Origin: Paracoccus sediminis
GTDB lineage: Bacteria; Pseudomonadota; Alphaproteobacteria; Rhodobacterales; Rhodobacteraceae
DNA length: 64,000 nt
Assembly (NCBI RefSeq): GCF_900188295.1
Contig: NZ_FZNM01000001.1
Coordinates: forward strand, 372,001-436,000
Direction of reading: 5' to 3'
Made by a program: the position numbers and the translations under genes. The notes under the pieces are model-generated. The model did no database searches and was not told the origin of the DNA. It saw only the letters and a program-made list of their open reading frames with translations. Shown piece by piece: positions 26,383 through 34,720 of this stretch; positions within the stretch are counted from its first letter, which is position 1, and every line of letters begins with the position of its first letter.

Positions 26383-27153
26383 ATGACCTATGAAACCATC
26401 CAGTTCGCCAGGGACGGGGGTGTGGCCACGCTGACCCTGAACCGTCCGCAGGTGATGAACGCGCTGAGCAGCCGGATGCGGGCCGAGATTTGCGACGCCG
26501 TGTCCACCCTTTCTGGCGACGTGCGTTGCCTGGTCATCACCGGGGCGGGGCGGGGCTTCTGTTCGGGCCAGGATCTGACCGACCGGGCGGCGGCGGCCGA
26601 TCTGGAAGGCACGCTGCGCGACGAATACGAACCCATGCTGCGGGCGATCCGGGCCTGCCGCGCGCCGGTGATCGCGGCGGTCAACGGGGTCGCGGCGGGG
26701 GCGGGGGCGAACCTTGCCCTGGCCGCCGACGTGGTGATCGCCGCCGAAAGCGCGACGTTCATCCAGGCCTTCGCGCGCATCGGGCTGGTCCCCGACGCAG
26801 GCGGGACGTTCATCATCCCGCGCGCCGTTGGCGCCGCCCGCGCCATGGGCATGATGCTGTTCGCCGAACCCGTGACCGCGCGACAGGCCGCCGACTGGGG
26901 CCTGATCTGGGACGTCTTGCCCGACGAGGCTTTCACCGACGGCGTCGCCGCCCGAGCGCGCCGTCTGGCCGAGGGACCGACCGCCGCCTATCGCGCCATC
27001 CGCGAGGCGGTCGAGGCCTCCTTTGGCAACAGTCTTGACGCGCAGCTCGCGCTCGAGGCGCGGTTGCAGGGCCAGGCGGGACGCAGCGCCGATTTCGTCG
27101 AGGGCGTGACCGCATTCCTGGAAAAGCGTCCGGCGCGATTCAGCGGCCAGTGA
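26383..27153 (+). CDS. paaG: Enoyl-CoA hydratase/isomerase, PaaG-like
   Basis: This 256-residue crotonase-fold enzyme most resembles PaaG, the isomerase that rearranges the phenylacetyl-CoA 1,2-epoxide to an oxepin. The resemblance covers GRGFCSGQDLTDR, NGVAAGAGANLALAADVVIA (oxyanion hole), RIGLVPDAGGTF (the position of the PaaG catalytic Asp), AADWGLIWDV, and a C-terminus of the form GRSADF.EGV.AFLEKR. No other paa gene is in the window, so a more general enoyl-CoA isomerase or hydratase role is possible. The ATG at 26383 is 9 codons inside the open frame. The stop abuts the convergent Nudix gene directly. Confidence 0.8.
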   Translation: MTYETIQFARDGGVATLTLNRPQVMNALSSRMRAEICDAVSTLSGDVRCLVITGAGRGFCSGQDLTDRAAAADLEGTLRDEYEPMLRAIRACRAPVIAAVNGVAAGAGANLALAADVVIAAESATFIQAFARIGLVPDAGGTFIIPRAVGAARAMGMMLFAEPVTARQAADWGLIWDVLPDEAFTDGVAARARRLAEGPTAAYRAIREAVEASFGNSLDAQLALEARLQGQAGRSADFVEGVTAFLEKRPARFSGQ

Positions 27154-27843
27154 TTACGTTAACTGCGCGAAACGCGGCGCGTGGCCCAGGTTGTCGAAGA
27201 ACGGCACCGTGTCGGGCACCGGCAGGGGCGCGTCGTGGGGCAGATCCGCGATCAGGTCCGCCAGCTCGGCCAGCACGACTTCGGTGATAAAGGGCAGATC
27301 CAGGGCACGGGCCTGCGCCACGGGCACCCAGTGCAGGTGCGAAAGCTCGTCGCAGGCGCGGCTGAAATCGTCCGGGTCGGTGGCCAGACAGGCCGCGTCG
27401 GCGGCAAAGAAACGCGCGTCGAAGCGGCGCGGGCGGCCCGGCGGCGTGATCGCCCGGAACAGATAGACAAGCGCCGAGGCGTCGGGGGCAAGCCCCGCTT
27501 CGGCAAAGCCGGGCAGGGCACATCGACCGGGACGGCCGATCAACTGGCCGGTTTCCTCGGCCAGTTCGCGCAGCGCCGCTGCGGCAATGGCGTCGGGATC
27601 AGGCGCTGTTCCGGGCCGCGGCTGCTGGGCCAGGCGGCGGCGATGCGGCTGGGCCAAGGGTGCAGCCAAGAAAACCGATGCGTCGGCGGCATCGACCGCG
27701 CCGCCCGGAAAGACGTATTTCGACGGCATGAAGGCCGCCCCGGCGCCGCGCATCCCCATCAGGACCGACACCTCGGCCCTGCGCCTGCGCAACAGGATAA
27801 CCGTCGCCGCATCCCGGATGGGCGTGGCGTCCGGGCCGGTCAC
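27154..27843 (-). CDS. Nudix hydrolase, NUDT19/NUDT7-like
   Basis: This 229-residue protein hydrolyses a nucleoside-diphosphate-linked substrate, possibly CoA-type, but the substrate is not readable. The Nudix box is split: KYVFPGGAVDAAD, a ~40-residue insert, then AAALRELAEETGQLIG, an arrangement seen in NUDT19-like enzymes. I chose the GTG overlapping the stop of the upstream DUF983 gene (GTGA). An in-frame ATG 16 codons earlier would overlap that gene by 52 bases. The two genes are probably one transcript. Confidence 0.85.
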   Translation of the reverse strand: MTGPDATPIRDAATVILLRRRRAEVSVLMGMRGAGAAFMPSKYVFPGGAVDAADASVFLAAPLAQPHRRRLAQQPRPGTAPDPDAIAAAALRELAEETGQLIGRPGRCALPGFAEAGLAPDASALVYLFRAITPPGRPRRFDARFFAADAACLATDPDDFSRACDELSHLHWVPVAQARALDLPFITEVVLAELADLIADLPHDAPLPVPDTVPFFDNLGHAPRFAQLT

Positions 27844-28247
27844 GATGCCAGGGACGGCGCGGTGCCAAAGCCGTGCATCCGCCGCGCCCATTGCAGACCG
27901 ACGAAGGCGCCCTTGATGCGCGGCAGCAGCAAGAGCGACAGGACGACGGCGCCCAGGCCAAAGGTCCAGATCATTGTCATCGCCGACGGTCGCCAGGCGA
28001 CATAGCAGGCCAGCAGCAGCGGCGCGCCCAGATGCGATACCAGCAGGATCGTCAAATAGGCCGGTCCGTCATCGGCCCGCTGGTGGTGCAGCGCCTCGTT
28101 GCAGGCGGGACAATGATCGGCCACCTTCAGAAAGGACCGAAACAGCCGGCCTTCGCCGCAGGCGGGGCAGCGGCCTATGGTGGCGCGCAGCATGGCCTGA
28201 CCGGTCGGGCGTTCGACAGGGTTGCCATAGGCGGGGTCATGGGACAT
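27840..28247 (-). CDS. DUF983 family zinc-ribbon membrane protein
   Basis: This 135-residue protein has a four-cysteine zinc-ribbon-like N-terminus (RCPACGEGRLF and HCPACNEAL). Two membrane segments follow (YLTILLVSHLGAPLLLACYVA and MIWTFGLGAVVLSLLLLP) and a short basic tail. This is the DUF983 architecture, whose function is unknown. The ATG giving MSHDPAYGNPVERP is used; the frame is open further upstream but that part is not protein-like. The 111-base gap to the pleD homologue shows no clear signal. Confidence 0.85.
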   Translation of the reverse strand: MSHDPAYGNPVERPTGQAMLRATIGRCPACGEGRLFRSFLKVADHCPACNEALHHQRADDGPAYLTILLVSHLGAPLLLACYVAWRPSAMTMIWTFGLGAVVLSLLLLPRIKGAFVGLQWARRMHGFGTAPSLAS

Positions 28248-28358
28248 GGCATCTCCGACAGCGCATGAGGGGCGTTGGTGACGCCAATCTAGGGGCTGCG
28301 GGGGGCGGTTGCCAGACCTGTCTCGCCCGGCGCCGCCGCAGGATTGTCGCACCCCCCC

Positions 28359-29741
28359 TTAGTGGGCGGGCTGCATGGGCGCTATCAGAACCTGGTTCCG
28401 GCCCAGCGACTTTGCCGCGATCATGGCGCGGTCGGCACGTTCAAGGGCTATTTCGGCCAGGACATCGGGACGGCTGATGTAAAAGGGCGCCTGTTCCAGT
28501 GCCACGCCGACCGACAGCGTGACCTGCACCTGTCCCCCGCCGGACACGCGCGGCAGCAGGGTCGGACGGGTTTCGACAGCGCGGCGGATGTCCTGGGCGA
28601 TGCGATGGGCTTCGGTTTCGGTGGTGTCGGCCAGGACGACCAGGAACTCCTCTCCTCCCAGGCGGGCGGTCATGCCGCGCCCTGCGACCACGCTTTCCAC
28701 CCGGCGCGCGACATCGCACAGCACGGCGTCGCCCGCCGCATGGCCGAAATTGTCGTTGATGGTTTTGAAGCGGTCCAGATCCAGTGCCATCACCGCAAAG
28801 CCGGACTGCTGGCGCATGGCGCCGCGCGCGATCTCGACCAGTTGCGGCACGGCATAGCGGCGGTTGTAAAGGCCAGTCAGCGGATCGGTCATGGCCCAAG
28901 CCATGTTGCGCTTGACCTCCTCGCGACGGCTGTCGGCGCGGCGCTTGCGGTCCAGCTGGTTGCGCAGGGCCAGGGCTGCGATTTCGGCGTTGTTTTCCCC
29001 GGCCGGATCCAGGGGAAGAACCTCTCCTGCGCCCAGGTCCAGGGCAATGGCGCACAGTTCCTCGCGCTCGGGCGCGACCAGGACGGCAAAGCCCGCCTCT
29101 TTCGATCCATTGCGGGACCGCAGTTCCGACAGCAGCCGCAGCCCGTCGCCCTTGCGGTCGATGTCGGCGGCGATGATGTAGAGGTCCGCGCCGTCCCCCT
29201 GGGCTGCCGCGCTGAGCGTCTCGTCAGGGCTGGAAATGGCGAATCGGCAGTTCAGGCGCGGTTGCAGGATATGGCGCCAGCGTTGCGCCCGCGCGGGTTG
29301 GTCGGCCACCAGAACCACATTGCCCGACGGGGCGGGCGCAAAGCCCCCGGCGGCCTCGGCCATGGCGAATTGCGGGGCATCGGTTTCGGAATCGCGCAGC
29401 AGGCCGCGCACCCGTGCCAGCAGCATCTGCTCCTCGACCCGCGGATCCAGAACCGCCGAGGCCCCCGCCTCCAGCGCATCGACCCGACGCTGGCCGTCGG
29501 CCAGGGCCAGAACGGGCGTGCGGGGCCGTTCCACCGACACCATGCGAAAGAAATCGGCCAGCGGCAGTTCCGTGAACCCCATGCCCAGCAGGATCAGGTC
29601 CGGGTGGCCCAGCCGCAGTTGCGACAGCAGTTCGTTCACGGTCGCGGCGGCCAGCACGTCATAGCATGCCCCCGAAAGCCTGACCTTAAGGCTGATCCGG
29701 CTTGTCGCGCTGCTTTCCGCAATGAGGATACGCGCAGTCAT
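28359..29741 (-). CDS. pleD: PleD-like diguanylate cyclase with degenerate receiver domains
   Basis: This 460-residue protein has the PleD layout: receiver (1-118), second receiver-like domain (~140-262), and GGDEF domain (~285-455). The GGDEF domain is intact (LTGLYNRRY, DLDRFKTINDNFGHAAGD, LGGEEF at 361-366), so it should make c-di-GMP. Aligned position by position with the Caulobacter PleD N-terminus, the acidic pair D9-D10 is E9-S10 and the phospho-acceptor D53 is Gly in the string PDLILLGMGF. The RxxD I-site, five residues before the GG motif, reads AGRG. Phosphorylation control and I-site product inhibition therefore both look lost. It is divergent from the DUF3572 gene. Confidence 0.9.
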   Translation of the reverse strand: MTARILIAESSATSRISLKVRLSGACYDVLAAATVNELLSQLRLGHPDLILLGMGFTELPLADFFRMVSVERPRTPVLALADGQRRVDALEAGASAVLDPRVEEQMLLARVRGLLRDSETDAPQFAMAEAAGGFAPAPSGNVVLVADQPARAQRWRHILQPRLNCRFAISSPDETLSAAAQGDGADLYIIAADIDRKGDGLRLLSELRSRNGSKEAGFAVLVAPEREELCAIALDLGAGEVLPLDPAGENNAEIAALALRNQLDRKRRADSRREEVKRNMAWAMTDPLTGLYNRRYAVPQLVEIARGAMRQQSGFAVMALDLDRFKTINDNFGHAAGDAVLCDVARRVESVVAGRGMTARLGGEEFLVVLADTTETEAHRIAQDIRRAVETRPTLLPRVSGGGQVQVTLSVGVALEQAPFYISRPDVLAEIALERADRAMIAAKSLGRNQVLIAPMQPAH

Positions 29742-29843
29742 GATAACGCCCCCCGTTCCGGCGACCTTTCGTCAAAATGACATTGATTCCTTAATAAAGA
29801 GTTTCCAGACAAAGGGCTTGCGAACTCCAACCAAAGGCCTGCG

Positions 29844-30131
29844 ATGACATATACGCGAGAATCCGCCCAAGAGCTTGCGACCGCCGTTCTGCTGCATCTG
29901 GCGGAACGGCCCGACCTGATCCAAGACTTTCTGGGCCAGACTGGGCTGGATGCCGGTGCTCTGCGCAAGGTCGCCACCAGCCCCGACATCGCGCTGCATG
30001 TCCTCGACTATGTGCTGGAGGACGACCGGCGCGTCCTGGACGCCGCCCGCGACGTGCAGGTCGCGCCCGGCGATCTGATGCAGGCCCGGACGGCGCTGGC
30101 CGGTCCGGGAAGCTATGGCTGGGAGGTTTGA
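29844..30131 (+). CDS. DUF3572 family protein
   Basis: This 95-residue acidic, helical protein (MTYTRESAQELATAVLLHLAERPDLIQDFLGQTGLD at its start) matches the small alphaproteobacterial DUF3572 family. From memory, that family often lies beside pleD, as it does here. It has no catalytic motif, signal peptide or membrane segment. It starts 102 bases from the divergent pleD start, in an AT-rich stretch (ATTCCTTAATAAAGAG) likely to hold both promoters. The H-NOX-like gene follows 51 bases later. Confidence 0.85.
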   Translation: MTYTRESAQELATAVLLHLAERPDLIQDFLGQTGLDAGALRKVATSPDIALHVLDYVLEDDRRVLDAARDVQVAPGDLMQARTALAGPGSYGWEV

Positions 30132-30182
30132 CTTTGCGATTTCTTCACCTTTTGCCCTTACGCAGGGCGGCGGAGGTGACGC

Positions 30183-30698
30183 ATGGACGATCTTGTCAGC
30201 CGCGCAATCGAAAAATTCCTGCGCGAGGAACCGACCCTGGGCTGGGTCGAGGCGGGCTTGCTGCCGCCCGGCCAGATGCTGCACGAGGCTGCCTTGCGGT
30301 CCGGCAAGCCCTTCGACGAACTTGTCGAGGATCTGGGCGCCTGGATGGTCCGCCAGGATGAAATCTGGCGTCTGTTGCGGTTTTGCGGGCAGGACTTCCT
30401 GGATTTCCTGCTGCGGCTTGACGAACTTCCCGAACGGATCCGGCTGATCTCGGATGATGTGAACCTGCCCCAGATCGCCTTGTCCCGCAGCCACGACGGC
30501 CTGCTGTGGGTCACGGTGTCGGATGGGCCGCCAGGATGGACCGCGTTTCTCAGCGGGCTTTTGCGGGCCATGGCCGACGATTACGGCGCGCTGTGCGTCA
30601 TCACGCGGACCGCGGACGGCATCTGCATCGACGTGCCCGATTCGGCCTTTGCCGAGGCGCGAACCTTTCGCCTGTCGCCACGGGCCAGCCTCGGATGA
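30183..30698 (+). CDS. H-NOX-like sensor domain protein lacking the heme-ligand histidine
   Basis: This 171-residue protein aligns by eye with H-NOX (heme NO/O2-binding) domains along its length: LVSRAIEKFL at the start, FDELVEDLGAW, GQDFLDFLLRLDEL, and GLLRAMADDYG. In H-NOX the fifth element ends in NLH or EVH, whose His is the proximal heme ligand; here the position is Pro83 (LRLDELPERI). The YxSxR motif that binds the heme propionates is replaced (VTVSDGPP, ~110-117). His104 lies about 20 residues away and is not equivalent. The protein is therefore unlikely to bind heme in the usual way. It has a strong GGAGGTG ribosome-binding site and overlaps the HNOBA-GGDEF gene by ATGA. Confidence 0.75.
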   Translation: MDDLVSRAIEKFLREEPTLGWVEAGLLPPGQMLHEAALRSGKPFDELVEDLGAWMVRQDEIWRLLRFCGQDFLDFLLRLDELPERIRLISDDVNLPQIALSRSHDGLLWVTVSDGPPGWTAFLSGLLRAMADDYGALCVITRTADGICIDVPDSAFAEARTFRLSPRASLG

Positions 30699-31702
30699 CC
30701 CATGCCCTGACCCTGCCGCAGGCGGCGCTGGATCTGCTGATGCCCATGCATCTTTGCCTGGGCGACGACGGAACGATCCATTTTGCCGGCCCCACGATGC
30801 GCAAGCTGATGCCCGCCGGCGCCCAGGTGATCGAGGACATCTTCGTCGAGGCCAAGGGCGTCGAAACCGGCTGCGTGATGTCGTTCGTCCGTGCCGCCCA
30901 TCCCGCGCAGCGCCTGTCCCTGCGCCTGCGCCACCATCGGCAACTGTTGCTGCGGGGCCATGCCGTGGCCCCCGGATTCGGAGGTTTGCTGCTGAATTTC
31001 GGCTTCGGCGTTTCGCTGTCGGACGCGGTCGCGGTTTTCGGCCTGACAGAGGGGGATTTCGCGCCCGCGGAACTGGCGCTGGAACTGATGTTCCTGCAAG
31101 AGGCGAACCGCGCCATCCAGGGCGAACTGGCGCGCTTTAACCGTCACCTGATGCTGGCCCGGCAGGACGCCGAACGCGAGGCGCATACCGATTCCCTGAC
31201 CGGGCTTTTGAACCGCAGGGGGCTGATGGCGGCGATGCGCAATGCCCTGGACCCCCGCACCCCGCAGGCCTTTGCGTTGGCCCATCTGGATCTGGACAAC
31301 TTCAAGGGCGTCAACGACCGGTTGGGCCACGCGGCCGGGGACAGGTTGCTGTGCGACGTAGCCCAGGTTCTGGGCCGCGTCACCCGCAGCCGGGATCACG
31401 TCGCGCGGATCGGCGGCGACGAATTCGTCCTGGTCCTGGGCGGGTCATGGTCCTGCCAGGCGTTGATGGCGATCGGGACGCGGATCGTGCAGGGGATCGA
31501 ACACACCTCGCCCGGCGGCTGCGCCGTCTCGGCCAGCGTTGGCGTGGTGCTGTCGGCAGGCTATGGGCCGGACGACATCGACCAGATGCTGAACGATGCC
31601 GACGTGGTGCTGTATCAATCCAAGCGCGCGGGCAAGGGCCGTGTCACCGTGGCGCCGCTGCCCGACGGCGGACTGCTCAGGCCGCTTGCAGCGCCGCGAT
31701 GA
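30695..31702 (+). CDS. Diguanylate cyclase with HNOBA-type sensor domain
   Basis: This 335-residue protein has an N-terminal H-NOX-associated PAS-like (HNOBA) domain (residues ~10-150: [52 protein letters not shown]). A helical linker leads to a GGDEF domain. Catalytic features are intact: [27 protein letters not shown], and RIGGDEF (residues 238-244). The I-site RSRD sits exactly five residues before RIGG's end, as in PleD. It should make c-di-GMP with product inhibition. The 4-base overlap with the H-NOX-like gene implies a stoichiometric complex, as in known H-NOX/HNOBA-cyclase pairs. Its end overlaps the convergent tpiA by 26 bases. Confidence 0.85.
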   Translation: MTHALTLPQAALDLLMPMHLCLGDDGTIHFAGPTMRKLMPAGAQVIEDIFVEAKGVETGCVMSFVRAAHPAQRLSLRLRHHRQLLLRGHAVAPGFGGLLLNFGFGVSLSDAVAVFGLTEGDFAPAELALELMFLQEANRAIQGELARFNRHLMLARQDAEREAHTDSLTGLLNRRGLMAAMRNALDPRTPQAFALAHLDLDNFKGVNDRLGHAAGDRLLCDVAQVLGRVTRSRDHVARIGGDEFVLVLGGSWSCQALMAIGTRIVQGIEHTSPGGCAVSASVGVVLSAGYGPDDIDQMLNDADVVLYQSKRAGKGRVTVAPLPDGGLLRPLAAPR

Positions 31703-32423
31703 TCGCGCCGAAATCCGCAGCCTTGAGGCTTGCCCCGCCGACCAGGGCGCCATCCACATCGGAAAGGGCAAAGATCTGGGCCGCGTTGCCGGGCTTGACG
31801 CTGCCGCCGTACAGCAACCGGACCTGCGCGGCATCGCCGATCCTGCCGCCCAGCCGTTCGCGCATCAGGGCATGAACCTCGGCGATCTGGTCAAGGGTGG
31901 GCGTCCGCCCCGTGCCGATGGCCCAGACCGGCTCATAGGCGATGACGGTATTGGCCGCCGTCGCACCCTCGGGAATCGATCCGTCAAGCTGCGAGGCGAT
32001 GACGGCCAGCGTTTGATCCGCATCGCGCTGCGTCTCGGTTTCGCCGACGCAGATGATCGCGATCAGGCCCGCGGCATGGGCGGCTGCGGCCTTGGCCGCG
32101 ACAACCGCATCGGTTTCCCCATGGTCGGCGCGGCGTTCGGAATGGCCCAGGATGACATGGCTGGCCCCGGCGTCCTTCAACTGAACGGCCGAAATGTCGC
32201 CGGTATGCGCCCCTGCCAGGTCCGCATGACAGTCTTGCCCGCCCAGCGCCACCCGCGCGCCGCCCGCCCGTTCCTTCATCGGATGCAGCAGCACCGCCGG
32301 GGGACAGACCAGCACCTCGCAGGATGGCGCGGGATGGGCCGCGATCAAGGCATCGATCTCGGCCAGCGATGCCAGATCGCCGTTCATCTTCCAGTTTCCA
32401 GCAGCCAGTTTGCGCGGTGCCAT
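31677..32423 (-). CDS. tpiA: Triosephosphate isomerase
   Basis: This 248-residue glycolytic enzyme interconverts dihydroxyacetone phosphate and glyceraldehyde 3-phosphate. Catalytic motifs are [11 protein letters not shown] (Asn and Lys), ILGHSERR (His), and [11 protein letters not shown] (Glu), followed by the flexible loop and GGSVKPGNA. Length is normal. The 3' end overlaps the convergent HNOBA-GGDEF gene by 26 bases, an unusually long convergent overlap for this window. Confidence 0.97.
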   Translation of the reverse strand: MAPRKLAAGNWKMNGDLASLAEIDALIAAHPAPSCEVLVCPPAVLLHPMKERAGGARVALGGQDCHADLAGAHTGDISAVQLKDAGASHVILGHSERRADHGETDAVVAAKAAAAHAAGLIAIICVGETETQRDADQTLAVIASQLDGSIPEGATAANTVIAYEPVWAIGTGRTPTLDQIAEVHALMRERLGGRIGDAAQVRLLYGGSVKPGNAAQIFALSDVDGALVGGASLKAADFGAIIAALQAA

Positions 32424-32500
32424 GCCGTCCTCCGTTGATTTGACAACGGCTTAAGCGACCGGGCAGGGCCTTCGCAACGGTGAAAGCGCCGATGGGCGCA

Positions 32501-32872
32501 TCAGCCGCCCGTGCGGGTTCCTTCCAGAGGCTCGAACCGAACCGATTCGCCGCAGCCGCAGGCATCGGTCACGTTGGGATTGCGGAACCGGAACCCGGAT
32601 TCCAGCAAGCCGTCCTCGAAATCGATCTCGGTCCCGAACAGGAACATCTGCGCCTTGGGGGCAATGACCACGCGGGCCGCGCCCTGTTCCACGATCTCCT
32701 CGTTCGGTTCGGCCGCCTGGACCAGGTCCATGGTGTATTCCATGCCCGCGCAGCCGCCCTTCTTCAGCCCGATCCGCAGGCCAAAGGCGTTTTTTCCCGT
32801 CATCAACCGGGCGATCTGCTGTTCGGCCGCCGAGGTGATCGTGACCGGGACCGATCCGGGAATGGCAAACAT
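32501..32872 (-). CDS. sufA: A-type iron-sulfur cluster carrier (HesB/IscA/SufA family)
   Basis: This 123-residue protein carries Fe-S clusters to target proteins. The three conserved cysteines are present in GGCAGMEYTMDL and DACGCGESVRF. The ATG at 32872 gives MFAIPGSVPVTITSAAEQQIARLM; an open frame upstream covers the hairpin region and is not coding. It follows a SufT-like gene on the same strand after 140 bases. The SUF core (sufBCDS) is not in the window, so the exact subtype (SufA or ErpA) is not settled. Confidence 0.88.
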   Translation of the reverse strand: MFAIPGSVPVTITSAAEQQIARLMTGKNAFGLRIGLKKGGCAGMEYTMDLVQAAEPNEEIVEQGAARVVIAPKAQMFLFGTEIDFEDGLLESGFRFRNPNVTDACGCGESVRFEPLEGTRTGG

Positions 32873-32949
32873 GACGCAATCCTTCTGTTGCCCTGCCAAG
32901 ATAGCCATGCGCCGCGCGGCCATCAAGGCGCAGGCCCTTTGGCTTGGAT

Positions 32950-33012
32950 CAAATATCCCACAGGGGGTCCGGGGGACGTGAAGTCCCCTGGCGACCGCCG
33001 CCGAAAGGCGGC
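32950..33012 (-). repeat. Hairpin element after the sufT-like gene, copy 2 of the dispersed repeat
   Basis: On the minus strand, directly after the sufT-like stop, comes GCCGCC-GAAA-GGCGGC (33012-32997; the tetraloop reads TTTC on the minus strand). It is followed by GGGGAC-TTCAC-GTCCCC (32988-32972) and then CGGACCCCCTGTGGGATATTTG. The last part repeats the element after sdhB at 3389-3425 in the same orientation relative to the upstream gene. Neither hairpin has a U-run. It may separate sufT-like and sufA transcripts or stabilise the 3' end. Confidence 0.6.
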
Positions 33013-33366
33013 CTACATGAAGCCCAGCTCCAGCCGCGCCTCGTCGGACATCATGTCCATGCCCCATTGCGGCTGAAAGGTCATTTCCACATCGACCTGC
33101 TTCACGCCGGGGATCGCCTCGACCGCATCCGCGACCCAGCCGGGCATTTCGCCCGCGACGGGACAGCCCGGCGCGGTCAGCGTCATGACGATGCGCACCT
33201 CGTCCTGCGAATTGACGGCGATGGTGTAGATCAGCCCCAGATCGAAGATATTGACCGGGATTTCCGGGTCATAGACAGTCTTGCATGCCTCGACGATGCT
33301 GTCGTACATCGGATGGTCGGTGGATGATGGCGCGATCAACGGGGCGCCTTCCTGCAAGTCGGTCAT
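33013..33366 (-). CDS. SufT/MIP18-like Fe-S assembly factor (DUF59)
   Basis: This 117-residue protein has the DUF59 core: KTVYDPEIPVNIFDLGLIY, then IVMTLTAPGCPVAGEMPGWV with the conserved Cys, and VDVEMTFQPQWGMDMMSDEARLELG. Such proteins help load Fe-S clusters onto target proteins. In alphaproteobacteria they usually end the SUF operon next to a SufA-like gene, which is the arrangement here, although the rest of the SUF genes are absent. It is divergent from tgt over a 126-base gap that must carry both promoters; I could not identify them. Confidence 0.88.
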   Translation of the reverse strand: MTDLQEGAPLIAPSSTDHPMYDSIVEACKTVYDPEIPVNIFDLGLIYTIAVNSQDEVRIVMTLTAPGCPVAGEMPGWVADAVEAIPGVKQVDVEMTFQPQWGMDMMSDEARLELGFM

Positions 33367-33492
33367 GGCATGTTCCTGTCAGGTGCATCCCGATATATAG
33401 GCGCATCCCCCCATCAGGTCCAGTGACCGGGCCGCATTGCGAAGCCCGTCCGCAGCGGCTAGACACGCGCGGTTCCAGCGACAGGTGGCCCC

Positions 33493-34623
33493 ATGAGCAC
33501 GCGTTTCCGATTCACCCTTGGCGCCACCGACGGCCGCGCCCGCACCGGCACCATCCACACGCCGCGCGGGACCATCCGCACCCCCGCCTTCATGCCCGTG
33601 GGCACCGCCGCCACGGTCAAGGCGATGCTGCCGGAATCGGTGCGCGCCACCGGGGCCGACATCCTGCTGGGCAACACCTATCACCTGATGCTGCGACCCG
33701 GCGCCGAACGCATCGCGCGGCTGGGGGGGCTGCACCGCTTCATGAACTGGGACCGGCCGATCCTGACCGATTCCGGTGGTTTCCAGGTGATGTCGCTGGC
33801 CGCCCTGCGCAAGCTGACCGAGGATGGCGTGACCTTTTCGTCCCATATCGACGGGTCGAAACACATGCTGTCCCCCGAAACCAGCATGGAGATCCAGCGC
33901 CTGCTGGGCAGCGACATCGTGATGTGCTTTGACGAATGCCCGGCGCTGCCCGCGACCCCGGACGACGTGGCCAAATCCATGCGCCTGTCGATGCGCTGGG
34001 CGCAGCGGTCGCGTGACGCCTTCGGCGACCGGCCGGGACACGCGCTGTTCGGCATCATGCAAGGGGGCGTCACCCCCGAACTGCGCCAGGAATCGGCAAG
34101 CGCCCTGACCGCCATCGGATTCGACGGCTATGCCATCGGCGGCCTTGCCGTGGGCGAGGGGCAGGAGGCGATGTTCGGTGTCCTGGACTATGCCCCCGGT
34201 TTCCTGCCGGCCGACAAGCCGCGCTATCTGATGGGCGTGGGCAAGCCCGACGACATCGTGGGCGCGGTGCAGCGCGGCATCGACATGATGGATTGCGTGC
34301 TGCCCTCGCGGTCGGGCCGCACCGGGCAGGCCTGGACCCGGCGCGGACAGGTCAACGTCAAGAACGCCCGCCACGCCGACGATCCCCGCCCGCTGGACGA
34401 AGACTGCACCTGCCCCGCCTGCACCGGTTATTCCCGCGCATATCTGCACCATGTCTTCCGCGCGGGCGAGATGATTTCGGGGATGCTGCTGACCTGGCAC
34501 AACCTGCATTACTTTCAGGAACTGATGGCCGGGCTGCGCGGTGCCATAACCGAAGGGCGGCTGGACGATTTCGTCGCCGATTTCCATGCGTCGCGGGCGG
34601 GGGGCGACATTCCGCCGCTGTGA
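33493..34623 (+). CDS. tgt: tRNA-guanine (queuine) transglycosylase
   Basis: This 376-residue enzyme exchanges guanine-34 in the anticodon of Asp, Asn, His and Tyr tRNAs for a queuosine precursor. Signatures are [40 protein letters not shown] (catalytic Asp), and [12 protein letters not shown]. The zinc site is [16 protein letters not shown], with a later His. The ATG follows an ACAGGTGG-type site. The queuosine synthesis genes queA/queF are not in the window. Confidence 0.97.
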   Translation: MSTRFRFTLGATDGRARTGTIHTPRGTIRTPAFMPVGTAATVKAMLPESVRATGADILLGNTYHLMLRPGAERIARLGGLHRFMNWDRPILTDSGGFQVMSLAALRKLTEDGVTFSSHIDGSKHMLSPETSMEIQRLLGSDIVMCFDECPALPATPDDVAKSMRLSMRWAQRSRDAFGDRPGHALFGIMQGGVTPELRQESASALTAIGFDGYAIGGLAVGEGQEAMFGVLDYAPGFLPADKPRYLMGVGKPDDIVGAVQRGIDMMDCVLPSRSGRTGQAWTRRGQVNVKNARHADDPRPLDEDCTCPACTGYSRAYLHHVFRAGEMISGMLLTWHNLHYFQELMAGLRGAITEGRLDDFVADFHASRAGGDIPPL

Positions 34624-34720
34624 CCTGTCAGGCATCCTGACCAAAAACGCTTTCCAAAGGCACGACTTGCCCCTATCCGTTGCGGATTGGCGGACGAACC
34701 GCCGGGCATGAAAGACCCCC

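Noticed and set aside
30489-30500. His104 of the H-NOX-like protein as a substitute heme ligand
   Set aside because: It lies about 20 residues after the proximal-ligand position, in the strand region, so it is not equivalent to the H-NOX ligand. It cannot be excluded without a structure.
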